From Paraburkholderia tagetis (GTDB lineage Bacteria > Pseudomonadota > Gammaproteobacteria > Burkholderiales > Burkholderiaceae): 64,000 nt of DNA. Under the pieces are notes generated by a model. That model saw nothing but the letters and a program-made list of their open reading frames with translations. It searched no databases and had not been told where the DNA came from. Position 1 is the first letter of the stretch. The number at the start of each line of letters is the position of its first letter. Below are positions 44,205 to 53,068 of this stretch, piece by piece. The position numbers and the translations under genes are program-made. The stretch is from positions 372,001-436,000 of the forward strand of contig NZ_JAKLJA010000001.1 in NCBI RefSeq assembly GCF_022213065.1, given 5' to 3'.

Positions 44205-45578
44205 ATGCCGCAATCGATCATCACGGACCGTGCGTCCGACTCCACGCTCGCGCCGCTCGCGGCTGCGTCCCCAACCAGCGATGACCTGCTGTACCGCAAA
44301 GTCTCGTGGCACGTCATTCCGTTTCTGTTCGTCTGCTACGTCGTGTCGTTTCTCGATCGCATCAACATCGGCTTCGCCCAGTTGCAGATGAAGCACGACC
44401 TCGGCTTCAGCGATGCGATGTACGGTCTCGGCGCCGCCGTCTTCTACGTGGGATACGTGATTTGCGAAGTGCCCAGCAATTTGCTGCTCGCACGCTTTGG
44501 CGCGCGTAGCACCTTCATGCGCATCATGCTGCTGTGGGGGATCGCTTCGACGTGCATGATGTTCGTGCATACGCCCACGCACTTTTACGCGCTGCGTTTT
44601 CTGCTCGGCGTGTTCGAGGCGGGCTTTTTCCCCGGCATCGTGCTGTATCTGACCTACTGGTTTCCGCCGCACCGCCGCGCCGCGGTGTTCTCGATTTTCT
44701 TTGCGGGCGTCGCGGTGGCGGGTGTGCTGGGCGGGCTCATCTCGGGGTGGATCATGCGCGATATGGGCGGTGTCATGGGCCTTGAGGGCTGGCGCTGGAT
44801 GTTCGCGATCGAGGGCTTGCCCGCTGTGCTGCTCGGCCTGATGGCGGTCTTCTGGCTCGTCGATGGTCCGGAGCAGGCACGCTGGCTCAGCGATGCGGAA
44901 AAGGCTCACCTGATTGCGCAGCGCGACGGCGAGATCACGAACACGAACACGGGCAAGCACGCAACCGCGCATTCGTCACATTCTTCGCGCTCGTTCGGCG
45001 CGGCATTGCGCAACCCGCGCGTCTATCTGTTCGCGTTCATCTATTTTTCGCTGACCTGCGCATCGCTCACGCTCAACTTCTGGATGCCGCTGATGATTCG
45101 CGACTTCGGCGTGCATGACGTGCTGGCGATCAGCCTCTATACGGTGATTCCGAACGCGGTAGGCGCCGTGGGCCTGATGCTGATCGCTCGCCGCTCCGAC
45201 CGGCGCGGCGAGCGCCGCTGGCATTTCGCGGCGTGCACCATCGGCGGCGGCATCGCGCTCTCCTTGCTTACGCTGCATCTGGCGAGCTTTGCCGCGATGA
45301 TGGCGATTCTCTCGTTGGCCGCCGTCCTGATCTTCGCCGCGTTGCCGATCTTCTGGGCCGTGCCGCCCGCCTGGCTCACGGGCAAGGCAGCCGCTGCCGG
45401 CATCGCGCTCATTAGCAGCATCGGCATTACGAGCGGGATCGTGAGCCCGTGGGCGATCGGGCTCATCAAGACGCATACCGGCAGCATGGACAACGCGCTC
45501 TACGTGCTCACCGCGCTGCTGGTGGCAAGCGGCGTGGCGTTGCTGATTGGCGTGCCCGCGGCGCAAAAGGCGCGCTGA
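44205..45578 (+). CDS. MFS transporter (ACS family)
   Basis: A 457-residue permease with about 12 spans. FLDRINIGFAQLQMKHDLGF after the first span and ARFGARSTFMRIMLLWG are signatures of the anion:cation symporter family, which carries organic anions such as tartrate, phthalate and glucarate. It starts at the ATG preceded by GGAGACAGG. An in-frame extension to 43983 was rejected because it overlaps the promoter. No catabolic gene is next to it, so the substrate is open. Confidence 0.85.
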   Translation: MPQSIITDRASDSTLAPLAAASPTSDDLLYRKVSWHVIPFLFVCYVVSFLDRINIGFAQLQMKHDLGFSDAMYGLGAAVFYVGYVICEVPSNLLLARFGARSTFMRIMLLWGIASTCMMFVHTPTHFYALRFLLGVFEAGFFPGIVLYLTYWFPPHRRAAVFSIFFAGVAVAGVLGGLISGWIMRDMGGVMGLEGWRWMFAIEGLPAVLLGLMAVFWLVDGPEQARWLSDAEKAHLIAQRDGEITNTNTGKHATAHSSHSSRSFGAALRNPRVYLFAFIYFSLTCASLTLNFWMPLMIRDFGVHDVLAISLYTVIPNAVGAVGLMLIARRSDRRGERRWHFAACTIGGGIALSLLTLHLASFAAMMAILSLAAVLIFAALPIFWAVPPAWLTGKAAAAGIALISSIGITSGIVSPWAIGLIKTHTGSMDNALYVLTALLVASGVALLIGVPAAQKAR

Positions 45579-45618
45579 ACTACACCGGGCGCGTTCCATG
45601 CGGCCCGCGCCGGTGGGT

Positions 45619-45999
45619 TCAGGCGTCCAGTTCTTCTATGGAGTCCACCCGGTCGTGATAGAAGGCCAGGTGGTCCTTGATTTGCGCGACGGCGTCATGC
45701 GGCGACTCATAGGTCCACACCGCGTTGATCGAGCGCTCGCCGCCCGGCGCGATTGAGTAGTAGCTGCAATTGCCCTTGTAAGGGCAATACGTGGCGTGGT
45801 CGGTGCGCGCGAGCAACGACATGTCGGCGTCCTCGCGCGGCACGTAGTAGACCGCCGGGTAATTCGCCTCGCGCAGCATCAGCGCCCGGCGCGTATCGGC
45901 GACGGTCTTGCCCGCGACCTTCACAACCACGCGCAATGGGCAGGGCTCGATCGTGATGGGATGGTCCGGGCCGGGAATCTTCACGGTTTTCGTGTGCAT
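45619..45999 (-). CDS. DUF427-family protein
   Basis: A 126-residue protein with the DUF427 pattern: VKVAGKTVADTRRALMLREANYPAVYYVPREDAD, then TYCPYKGNCSYYS and WTYESPHDAVAQIKDHLAFY. DUF427 proteins form a small beta-tent fold of unknown role and are common across soil bacteria. It is a single gene, convergent with the MFS gene (40-nt gap). Confidence 0.85.
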   Translation of the reverse strand: MHTKTVKIPGPDHPITIEPCPLRVVVKVAGKTVADTRRALMLREANYPAVYYVPREDADMSLLARTDHATYCPYKGNCSYYSIAPGGERSINAVWTYESPHDAVAQIKDHLAFYHDRVDSIEELDA

Positions 46000-46222
46000 G
46001 ACGGCACTCCTTGCAGGCGTGAATCAGAGGGGCTGATGCCTTGCAGTGTAGGGCGAAAATCGGTTTCGCCGCTTCGGCCACTCGGGTTGCCTCCCGGTGC
46101 TGGCGTGACGATCAAGAACGATTGGGACCGCTTCGGCCAGCGCATGACGGGCAGTGGCTCGGTACAGTTCGACGATCTATGTGTATCTGTGACAGCGATA
46201 TTCCCGGTTTATGCTTATAAGT

Positions 46223-46267
46223 GATATTAGTAAAATATCGCCTTAAGGCATATAATCGTTTTATGCC
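46223..46267 (+). promoter_or_regulatory. hipBA promoter with three stacked palindromes
   Basis: GATATT/AATATC (46223-46239), the perfect GCCTTAAGGC (46240-46249) and GGCATA/TATGCC (46247-46267) lie end to end. A TATAAT -10 box is at 46251-46256, inside the third. This is the expected position of HipB operators and suggests tight autoregulation. Confidence 0.6.
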
Positions 46268-46282
46268 TCACAGGAATATCCC

Positions 46283-46546
46283 ATGAAGATCATCGTCCAT
46301 ACGCCGACGGGGCTTGCCGAGATCCTGCAGTCGGCCAGAAAGTCGTGCGGCATGACCCAGGCGCAGGCCGCTGCCTCGCTCGGCATCGGGCAACCGCGCC
46401 TGTCCGCGCTCGAAACCACCGGCACGGCGAGCATTTCGCTCAATCAGATGCTCGCGCTGTTCGCGCTCTACGAACTCGAACTGTGCGTGCAATCGCGCGA
46501 CCAGGGCGAGTTGTACGAGGTGCGCGAAGACCGGCCGGAGTGGTAG
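46283..46546 (+). CDS. hipB: HipB-like antitoxin/XRE repressor
   Basis: An 87-residue helix-turn-helix protein. The DNA-binding core is TQAQAAASLGIGQPRLSALETTG near residues 28-50. A short C-terminal tail (ELCVQSRDQGELYEV) resembles the HipB segment that forms a beta strand and tail. It would neutralise the HipA kinase encoded 3 nt downstream and repress the pair. Palindromes lie over the -10 box upstream. AGGA precedes the ATG. Confidence 0.85.
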   Translation: MKIIVHTPTGLAEILQSARKSCGMTQAQAAASLGIGQPRLSALETTGTASISLNQMLALFALYELELCVQSRDQGELYEVREDRPEW

Positions 46547-46549
46547 GCG

Positions 46550-47875
46550 ATGGGGCGCAAATCGCACTCGCGCACGCTCTCGATCTGGGCCAACGGCGAG
46601 CGCGTCGGCACCTGGACGCTGCCGCCAATGGGCGAAACCGAACTGCGCTACGACCCCGCCTGGAAGGCTTCGGCGGCGGGGCGGCCGCTGTCGCTCTCAC
46701 TGCCGTTCGGCGTGGGCGAGCGGCCGCTGCGCGGCGCGCGCGTCTATAACTACTTCGACAATCTGCTGCCCGACAGCACGCAAATTCGCCGACGCATCGC
46801 GGCGCGCTTTCGCACCGAATCCCTGGGCGCGTTCGATCTGCTCAAGGCGGTCGGACGCGATTGCGTGGGCGCGGTGCAACTGCTGGAAGAGGATGAGACG
46901 CCCGAGCGCATCGAAAGCATCGAGGGCACGCCGCTCGACGATGCTGCCATCGAGCGGCTCCTGCTCGAAACCTCGGGCGCGTTGCCGGGCGGCACGGGTG
47001 ACCCCGATGAAGAACTGCGCATCTCGCTCGCGGGCGCGCAGGAAAAGACCGCGCTGCTCTTTCACGAAGGCCGCTGGAATCTGCCGCACGGCGCCACGCC
47101 CACCACGCACATCCTCAAGCTGCCGCTTGGCCTGATCGGCCATCGCCAGGTGGACTTTCATACCTCGGTGGAGAACGAGTGGCTGTGCCTTGCCTTGCTC
47201 AAGGCCTATGGGCTGCCTGTTTCGACGGCACACATCGTCACGTTTGGCGCGCAGAAAGTGCTGGCCGTGGAGCGCTTCGACCGCGCCGTCTCGCGCAGCG
47301 GCGCGCTGCTGCGCCTGCCGCAGGAGGATTTTTGCCAGGCGCTCGGCGTGGCGCCCCATCTCAAGTACGAATCGCAGGGTGGCCCGGGCGTACGCGAGAT
47401 CGCGGACCTCTTGCGCCAATCGCAAGCGGCGCGCGAAGACATCGAAACCTTTCTCAGCGCGCAGATTGCCTACTGGATGCTGGCCGCGCCCGACGGCCAC
47501 GCGAAGAATTTCAGCCTGCGTCTCATGCCGGGCGGGCGCTTCCAGCTCGCGCCGCTTTACGACGTCATGTCGATCTGGCCCGTGGAGGGCAACGGCGGCA
47601 GTCAATGGTCGTGGCACAAGGCCACGCTGGCGATGGCGATGTGGGGCAAGGGGCGGCACTATCGCATGCGCGACGTGAAGCGCGCGCATTTCGATGCCAC
47701 CGCGCAGTTGTGCCACTACGGCGCCGATGCCACGTCGATCATCGAGCGTTTCGTCGCGCGCACGCCGGCAGTCATCAACGAGGTGGCCGCCGCGTTGCCG
47801 CAGGGGTTTCCGGAGCGTGTGGCCGCAAAGCTGTTCGACGGGCTGCGCTTCTCCGCGCAGCGGCTCGCTTCATAG
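46550..47875 (+). CDS. hipA: HipA-like serine/threonine kinase toxin
   Basis: A 441-residue HipA-fold kinase. The N-terminal domain ends with DNLLPDSTQIRRRIAARF. The P-loop-like ISLAGAQEKTALL (residues ~161-173) includes the Ser that HipA autophosphorylates. The catalytic loop is APDGHAKNFSL, with Asp and Asn, and LYDVMS supplies the metal-binding Asp. E. coli HipA phosphorylates glutamyl-tRNA synthetase and causes persistence. All key residues are intact, so the kinase should be active. It is cotranscribed with hipB (3-nt gap). Confidence 0.88.
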   Translation: MGRKSHSRTLSIWANGERVGTWTLPPMGETELRYDPAWKASAAGRPLSLSLPFGVGERPLRGARVYNYFDNLLPDSTQIRRRIAARFRTESLGAFDLLKAVGRDCVGAVQLLEEDETPERIESIEGTPLDDAAIERLLLETSGALPGGTGDPDEELRISLAGAQEKTALLFHEGRWNLPHGATPTTHILKLPLGLIGHRQVDFHTSVENEWLCLALLKAYGLPVSTAHIVTFGAQKVLAVERFDRAVSRSGALLRLPQEDFCQALGVAPHLKYESQGGPGVREIADLLRQSQAAREDIETFLSAQIAYWMLAAPDGHAKNFSLRLMPGGRFQLAPLYDVMSIWPVEGNGGSQWSWHKATLAMAMWGKGRHYRMRDVKRAHFDATAQLCHYGADATSIIERFVARTPAVINEVAAALPQGFPERVAAKLFDGLRFSAQRLAS

Positions 47876-47895
47876 TCACGTTTCGTGGTCGCTGT

Positions 47896-47935
47896 CGTCG
47901 CCGCGCCCGTAAAGCCGCCCGCGCGCGCGGCGACG
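47896..47935. terminator. Hairpin between convergent hipA and catC
   Basis: CGTCGCCGCGC (47896-47906) pairs perfectly with GCGCGGCGACG (47925-47935). It lies in the 67-nt gap between two genes that face each other, so it may end both transcripts. No clear T-run is present. Confidence 0.5.
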
Positions 47936-47942
47936 AGGGCAT

Positions 47943-48221
47943 TTAGCGGATGGAAGAAGGATGCTTCGCGAGCGGCGTGACATGCATCGTCATGTACGGG
48001 AAAAGCGGCAGCCCGGAAAGCAGCGTGTGCAGTTCGTCGTTCGACTCCACGTCGAAGACGCTGTAGTTCGCGTATTCGCCCACCACGCGATAGAGCGCCT
48101 GCCATTTTCCCTGGCGTTGCAGGTCCTGCGAGTAGGCCTTTTCGCGTGCCTTGATTTCATCGGCTTGTGCGGCGGGCATGTCGGCGGGAATGTGCACATC
48201 CATACGTACCAGAAACAGCAT
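47943..48221 (-). CDS. catC: Muconolactone delta-isomerase
   Basis: A 92-residue enzyme with the CatC sequence pattern: MLFLVRMDVHIP at the start, then WQALYRVVGEYANYSVFDVES and GLPLFPYMTMHVTPLAKHPS. It isomerises muconolactone to 3-oxoadipate enol-lactone in the catechol ortho-cleavage pathway. It is a small cytosolic protein that forms decamers in the family. It lies 53 nt after catB on the same strand, with GAGGATC upstream of its ATG. The next step (catD and later) is not in the window. Confidence 0.95.
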   Translation of the reverse strand: MLFLVRMDVHIPADMPAAQADEIKAREKAYSQDLQRQGKWQALYRVVGEYANYSVFDVESNDELHTLLSGLPLFPYMTMHVTPLAKHPSSIR

Positions 48222-48274
48222 GTTCGATCCTCGATAAATTAAAGTAGTCAGGAAGCCGAAACGCTTGCGCGCGG

Positions 48275-49393
48275 CTAGTCGCGACGATAATGCGCGAGCT
48301 TGTCTTCGTCCAGCGCGACGCCGAGCCCTGGGCCATCGGGCAGATGCAGGCAGAAGTCGCGATAGGCGGGCCGCTCGACCACGATATCGTCCTTCACGAG
48401 CAGCGGCCCGAACAGCTCCGTGCCCCACGCAAGCCTTGGCAGCGTCGCAAAGCAATGCGCCGCCGCAAGCGTGCCCACACTGCCTTCGAGCATCGTGCCG
48501 CCATAGAGCGCCATGCCGCCCGCGTCGCCCACGGCGGCGGTGCGCAGCGTGCCATAGAGGCCGCCCGACTTCATGATCTTCAGCGCGAACACGTCGGCGC
48601 ATGCGCCACGCACGAGGTCGAGGGCGTCCTCCGGACCCATCAGCGTTTCGTCGGCCATGATCGGCACGACAAAGCGTGCGGCAAGCCGCGCGAGCGCCGC
48701 GCGCTGCTCGCGCGGCACCGGCTGCTCGATCAGGTCGATGCCGGCTGCTTCCAGCATGGCGATGCCGGTCGCGGCCTCGGCTTCGTTCCAGGCCTGGTTG
48801 ACGTCCACGGTCACGCGCGCCCGGTCGCCCAGCGCGCGCTTGATGGCCGAGACGTGCGCCACGTCCTCGCGCACGCTGCGCCGGCCGATCTTGAGCTTGA
48901 AGGTGTCGTGGCGGCGCTCGGCGAGCCAGCGCTCCGCTTCCTCGATATCGCGCTGCGTGTCGCCGCTCGCGAGCGTCCACAGTGTGGGCAGGGCGGTGCG
49001 CACCGCGCCGCCGAGCAGCGTGGAGACCGAGACGCCCAGGCGCTTGCCCTGTGCGTCGAGCAGCGCCGTTTCCAGCGCGCACTTCGCGAAGCGATTGCCG
49101 CGCGCGACCTTTTCGAGCCGGGCCATGGCCGCATGAATATTGGTTGCGTCCACATCTTTTAGAGCGGGCGCGAGATAGGTGTCGATGGCGAGCTTGATGC
49201 CTTCGGGGCTTTCGTCGCCATACGAGAGGCCGCCGATAGTGGTGGCCTCGCCAATGCCTTCGATGCCATCGCTGCAACGCAATCGGACGACCACGAGCGT
49301 TTGCTGCTGCATGGTGGCCATCGCGAGCTGGTGGGCGCGAATGGTCGGCAGATCCACGAGGATCGCTTCAATGGAGCTTACGGTTGCGTTCAT
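48275..49393 (-). CDS. catB: Muconate cycloisomerase
   Basis: A 372-residue enolase-superfamily enzyme that turns cis,cis-muconate into muconolactone. The catalytic Lys pair is in TFKLKIG (around residue 168), metal ligands are in VTVDVNQAW, LIEQPVP and IMADETLMG, and a later Lys is in ALKIMKSGG. Its ribosome site is weak. A perfect ATAC-N7-GTAT element lies about 85 nt before the start, the usual CatR/BenM recognition pattern. It is cotranscribed with catC. Confidence 0.95.
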   Translation of the reverse strand: MNATVSSIEAILVDLPTIRAHQLAMATMQQQTLVVVRLRCSDGIEGIGEATTIGGLSYGDESPEGIKLAIDTYLAPALKDVDATNIHAAMARLEKVARGNRFAKCALETALLDAQGKRLGVSVSTLLGGAVRTALPTLWTLASGDTQRDIEEAERWLAERRHDTFKLKIGRRSVREDVAHVSAIKRALGDRARVTVDVNQAWNEAEAATGIAMLEAAGIDLIEQPVPREQRAALARLAARFVVPIMADETLMGPEDALDLVRGACADVFALKIMKSGGLYGTLRTAAVGDAGGMALYGGTMLEGSVGTLAAAHCFATLPRLAWGTELFGPLLVKDDIVVERPAYRDFCLHLPDGPGLGVALDEDKLAHYRRD

Positions 49394-49476
49394 ACCTGGC
49401 AGATTGGATCAAGTGAGTTGAGCCGAGTATGCAGGCCGTTCGGGCAGCGTGTCCAACACCGAAAATGTCTGAATCG

Positions 49477-49531
49477 ATACTCGCCGGGTATGGTGCCGGT
49501 GTCGTATGCACGCCGTATGCGTGTTGTATGC
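49477..49531 (-). promoter_or_regulatory. CatR-type operator upstream of catB with phased GTATGC half-sites
   Basis: ATAC (49477-49480), 7 nt and GTAT (49488-49491) form a perfect ATAC-N7-GTAT site. GTATGC is then repeated at 49504, 49515 and 49526, each 11 nt apart, up to the end of the catR gene. The spacing puts them on one DNA face, suggesting extended LysR tetramer binding. Confidence 0.7.
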
Positions 49532-49539
49532 AAGGCGGC

Positions 49540-50457
49540 TCAGCGCTCGGGCGGTGGGAGATGCTCCATCTTCTTTTCCTTATAGAGCACGTAGATGAGT
49601 TCGAGCATGCGGCGCACGTCCTCGGATTCGTCGAGCATGCGCGTGCTCATGATGATGGGCGAAACGAGTTTCGCATCGTCGAGATCCTTGTACGCCACGT
49701 CGTCGCGCTTGAGTCCATAGACGCTGCTCGGCACGATCGAAATACCTTCGCCCGCGGCCACGAGGCCTAGCGCGATCTGCAGTTCGCGCGCCTCGTAAAG
49801 GTGTTGTGGCTCGAGCGCGCGGTCGTGAAAGGCCGCGAGCACCTGGTCGGCGTAGCTGGGGCGCGGGTGCTTCGGGAAAATGATGATGGTCTCGTTGACG
49901 AGTTCGCGCAGCGACAGCGTCTCCCGGGCGTCGATGAGCGGATGCCCGAGCGGCAGCGCCACGATCAGGCGTTCTTCGCGCAGCACCACACGGCGAATGC
50001 TCGGATCCTCCAGACGAATGCGCCCGAAACCCACATCGATGCGGCCTTCCTTGAGGGCCTTGATCTGGTCCATGGTCGACATTTCGACCAGGCTCAATTC
50101 GACCTCGCCATTCTCCTGACGATAGCGCCGGATGATTTTCGGCAGCATGCCGTAAAGCGTCGAGCCGACAAAGCCTACCGAAAGGCTGCGCTCGATCTTG
50201 CCCACGCGCCGCGTCATGGACTCGAGCTCGGCCGTCTGCGCGAGCAGTTGCACCGCGTGCTGGTAGAAGAAGCGGCCGGTGTCGGTCAGCTTGAGCGGGC
50301 GCGAATCGCGCTCGAAGAGTTGCACGCCCAGCATCTCCTCGAGTTGCTGAATCTGCCGCGAGAGCGGTGGCTGCGCGATGTGCAGCCGCTGGGCCGCGCG
50401 GGTGAAATTGCGCTCTTCGGCCACGGCCACGAAGTAGCGCAGGTGTCTCAGCTCCAT
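49540..50457 (-). CDS. catR: LysR-family regulator of catechol/benzoate genes
   Basis: A 305-residue CatR/BenM-type activator starting MELRHLRYFVAVAEERNFTR. Its HTH lies at about residues 17-40 (LHIAQPPLSRQIQQLEEMLG) and its effector domain from ~90. An ATG two codons earlier (50463) is possible. It faces away from catA-benABCD and sits behind catBC. Muconate is the usual inducer. ATAC-N7-type sites in front of both catB and catA support control of the two operons. Confidence 0.9.
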   Translation of the reverse strand: MELRHLRYFVAVAEERNFTRAAQRLHIAQPPLSRQIQQLEEMLGVQLFERDSRPLKLTDTGRFFYQHAVQLLAQTAELESMTRRVGKIERSLSVGFVGSTLYGMLPKIIRRYRQENGEVELSLVEMSTMDQIKALKEGRIDVGFGRIRLEDPSIRRVVLREERLIVALPLGHPLIDARETLSLRELVNETIIIFPKHPRPSYADQVLAAFHDRALEPQHLYEARELQIALGLVAAGEGISIVPSSVYGLKRDDVAYKDLDDAKLVSPIIMSTRMLDESEDVRRMLELIYVLYKEKKMEHLPPPER

Positions 50458-50461
50458 GTTC

Positions 50462-50498
50462 ATACCTGCCGGATATGATCCTGATACTAAATCAGTGT
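50462..50498 (+). promoter_or_regulatory. Paired CatR/BenM-type sites at the catR-catA divergent promoter
   Basis: ATAC-N7-ATAT at 50462-50476 and ATAC-N7-GTGT at 50484-50498 each differ from ATAC-N7-GTAT by one base. Their starts are 22 bp apart, two helical turns. The second lies within the dyad CTGAT-ACTAA-ATCAG (50481-50495). This matches the two-subsite layout of such promoters. Confidence 0.65.
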
Positions 50499-50649
50499 TG
50501 GACGCATCAGTTGCGGCACAACTATGCTTCTCTCACAGCATTCGCCGCGACTGATTATACCTTCGGAGCATGAAAACTCCGGCTTGATTGAAGCGGCGAG
50601 AAGAACCCGAGACATTTTCCCCGCAGATAAAGAAGTGGAGACAGTAGCC

Positions 50650-51585
50650 ATGAGCGCGAAGGTATTCGACACCAAGGAAGTCCAAGATCTGCTGAAAGCA
50701 GCCACCCATCTCGGCGGCGCGAACGGCAACCCCCGCTTCAAGCAGATTCTCCATCGTCTGCTGGGCGATCTGTTCAAGGCCATCGACGATCTCGACATCA
50801 CGCCCGATGAAGTCTGGGTGGGCATCAATTATCTGAACAAGCTCGGCAAGGACGGTGAAGCCGCGCTGCTCGCTGCCGGCCTCGGTCTGGAGAAGTACCT
50901 CGACATTCGCATGGACGCAGCGGACAAGGCAGCCGGCATCGAAGGCGGCACGCCGCGCACCATCGAAGGCCCGCTGTATGTGGCTGGCGCACCGCTGCGC
51001 GATGGCGTTTCGAAAATCGACATCAACCCCGATGCGGAAGCAGGCCCGCTCATCATCCACGGCACGGTTACCGGCCCGGATGGCAAGCCGGTTGCGGGAG
51101 CGGTAGTGGAATGCTGGCATGCCAATTCGAAGGGCTTTTACTCGCACTTCGACCCGACCGGCGCGCAAAGCGACTTCAATCTGCGCGGTGCGGTGAAGAC
51201 CGGCGCGGATGGCAAGTATGAATTCCGTACGCTGATGCCGGTGGGCTACGGTTGTCCTCCCCAGGGCGCGACCCAGCAACTGCTGGACGAAATCGCCCGT
51301 CACGGAAATCGTCCCGCGCATGTGCACTTCTTCGTCACCAGCGACAGCCACCGCAAGCTCACGACGCAATTCAATATCGAAGGCGATCCGCTGATCTGGG
51401 ATGACTTCGCCTACGCCACCCGCGAGGAGTTGATTCCTCACGTGACGGAGAAGAACGGCGGCACGGCGTTGAGCCTGAAAGCCGACACGTACAAGGACAT
51501 CGAGTTCAACTTCTCTCTGACCACGCTGGTGCAGGGCAAGGACAACCAGATCGTCAACCGCCCGCGCGTTTCAGCCACGGCGTAA
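50650..51585 (+). CDS. catA: Catechol 1,2-dioxygenase
   Basis: A 311-residue intradiol dioxygenase that opens catechol to cis,cis-muconate with non-haem Fe(III). The N-terminal helical linker (residues 1-100) precedes the core. Iron ligands fall in the TIEGPLYVAGAP segment (Tyr), KYEFRTLMPVGYGCP (Tyr) and RPAHVHFFV (two His). GGAGACAG precedes the ATG; a longer in-frame reading was rejected. It heads the catA-benABCD run, so ring cleavage and benzoate oxidation are expressed together. Confidence 0.96.
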   Translation: MSAKVFDTKEVQDLLKAATHLGGANGNPRFKQILHRLLGDLFKAIDDLDITPDEVWVGINYLNKLGKDGEAALLAAGLGLEKYLDIRMDAADKAAGIEGGTPRTIEGPLYVAGAPLRDGVSKIDINPDAEAGPLIIHGTVTGPDGKPVAGAVVECWHANSKGFYSHFDPTGAQSDFNLRGAVKTGADGKYEFRTLMPVGYGCPPQGATQQLLDEIARHGNRPAHVHFFVTSDSHRKLTTQFNIEGDPLIWDDFAYATREELIPHVTEKNGGTALSLKADTYKDIEFNFSLTTLVQGKDNQIVNRPRVSATA

Positions 51586-51598
51586 TTCCCCGCAATCT

Positions 51599-51636
51599 CC
51601 GTGTATGGCGAGTGCCTGAAGCGCCGCCATACACGG
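51599..51636 (+). other. Perfect 12-bp hairpin between catA and benA
   Basis: CCGTGTATGGCG (51599-51610) pairs with CGCCATACACGG (51625-51636) around a 14-nt loop, starting 13 nt after the catA stop. No T-run follows. It could partly stop transcription or protect the catA message, so that catA is made in excess over benABCD. Confidence 0.65.
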
Positions 51637-51709
51637 ATCCCGCAAGAATCATTCGATACCGATGCGCGAGTCCTGTGCAGGGGCCAGTTCGCGTCTACGG
51701 AGAGGAAAC

Positions 51710-53068
51710 ATGTCCGCCATTATCGACAAAGCCAACGAACTGGATCACCTGCTGGCTACTGCTGTGCAGGATGACAAAGAGGCCGGTATATTCCGTTGCC
51801 GCCGCGATATCTTCACCAATGCCGATCTGTTCGAAATGGAGATGAAACACATCTTCGAGAACAACTGGGTGTATCTCGCGCACGAAAGCCAGATTCCGAA
51901 TAACAACGATTACTACACCACGTGGATTGGCCGGCAACCGGTAGTCATCACGCGCGACAAGACCGGCGCGCTGAATGCCGTCATCAATGCCTGCGCGCAC
52001 AAGGGTGCGATGCTGTGCCGGCGCAAGCACGGCAACAAGGGCAGCTTCACGTGCCCGTTCCATGGCTGGACTTTCTCCAATACCGGCAAGCTGCTGAAGG
52101 TCAAGGACGAAAAGACCACCGAATATCCTGTGCAATTCAATACGCACGGCTCGCATGACCTGAAAAAGGTGGCGCGCTTCCAGAACTATCGCGGTTTCCT
52201 TTTCGGCAGTCTCAATGCCGATGTCGTGCCGCTCGAAGACTACCTGGGCGAAGCGCGCGTGATCATCGACCAGATCGTCGACCAGGCGCCGGAAGGTCTG
52301 GAAGTGCTGCGCGGCAATTCCTCGTATGTCTACGAAGGCAACTGGAAGATGCAGATGGAAAACGGCTGCGATGGCTATCACGTCAGCACCGTTCACTGGA
52401 ATTACGCCGCTACGATGGGGCGCCGCAAGGAAGACGGCACGCAGGCCGTGGATGCGAATAGCTGGAGCAAGTCGGTGGCCGGCGTTTATGGCTTCGACCA
52501 CGGCCACATCCTGCTGTGGACCCAGACGATGAATCCCGAAGTGCGGCCCGTCTACCGCCAGCGCGATGAAATCACGGCGCGCGTGGGCGAGACGAAGGCG
52601 GACTTCATCGTCAACCAGACGCGCAACCTCTGCCTGTATCCGAATGTGTTCCTGATGGACCAGTTCAGCACGCAGATTCGCGTCGTGCGGCCGATCAGCG
52701 TGGACAAGACCGAAGTTTCGATCTTCTGCTTCGCGCCGAAGGGCGAGAGCGCCGCCGACCGCGCGACGCGCATTCGCCAATACGAAGACTTCTTCAACGT
52801 CTCCGGCATGGGTACCGCCGACGATCTGGAAGAGTTCCGCTCCTGCCAGAACGGCTACGCCGGCGCCACGGCAATGTGGAACGACCTGTCGCGCGGTGCG
52901 CCGTTGTGGGTCGCAGGCCCGGACGAGAACGCGAAGAAGATGGGGCTGAACCCGCTCATTTCGGGCGAGCGCAGCGAAGACGAAGGCTTGTTCGTGTGTC
53001 AGCACGAATACTGGGTGCGCGTGATGCGTGACGCGCTGAAAAAAGAACAGGAAGGGGCGCTGGCATGA
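51710..53068 (+). CDS. benA: Benzoate 1,2-dioxygenase large (alpha) subunit
   Basis: A 452-residue Rieske oxygenase. The Rieske motif is CAHKGAML with CPFHGW (C-x-H and C-x2-H). The mononuclear iron site lies in [15 protein letters not shown] with its two His, and a later Asp in the family. With BenB and BenC it oxidises benzoate to benzoate cis-diol. GGAGAGGAAAC precedes the ATG. Its stop overlaps the benB start (ATGA), so the subunits are made in equal amounts. Confidence 0.96.
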   Translation: MSAIIDKANELDHLLATAVQDDKEAGIFRCRRDIFTNADLFEMEMKHIFENNWVYLAHESQIPNNNDYYTTWIGRQPVVITRDKTGALNAVINACAHKGAMLCRRKHGNKGSFTCPFHGWTFSNTGKLLKVKDEKTTEYPVQFNTHGSHDLKKVARFQNYRGFLFGSLNADVVPLEDYLGEARVIIDQIVDQAPEGLEVLRGNSSYVYEGNWKMQMENGCDGYHVSTVHWNYAATMGRRKEDGTQAVDANSWSKSVAGVYGFDHGHILLWTQTMNPEVRPVYRQRDEITARVGETKADFIVNQTRNLCLYPNVFLMDQFSTQIRVVRPISVDKTEVSIFCFAPKGESAADRATRIRQYEDFFNVSGMGTADDLEEFRSCQNGYAGATAMWNDLSRGAPLWVAGPDENAKKMGLNPLISGERSEDEGLFVCQHEYWVRVMRDALKKEQEGALA

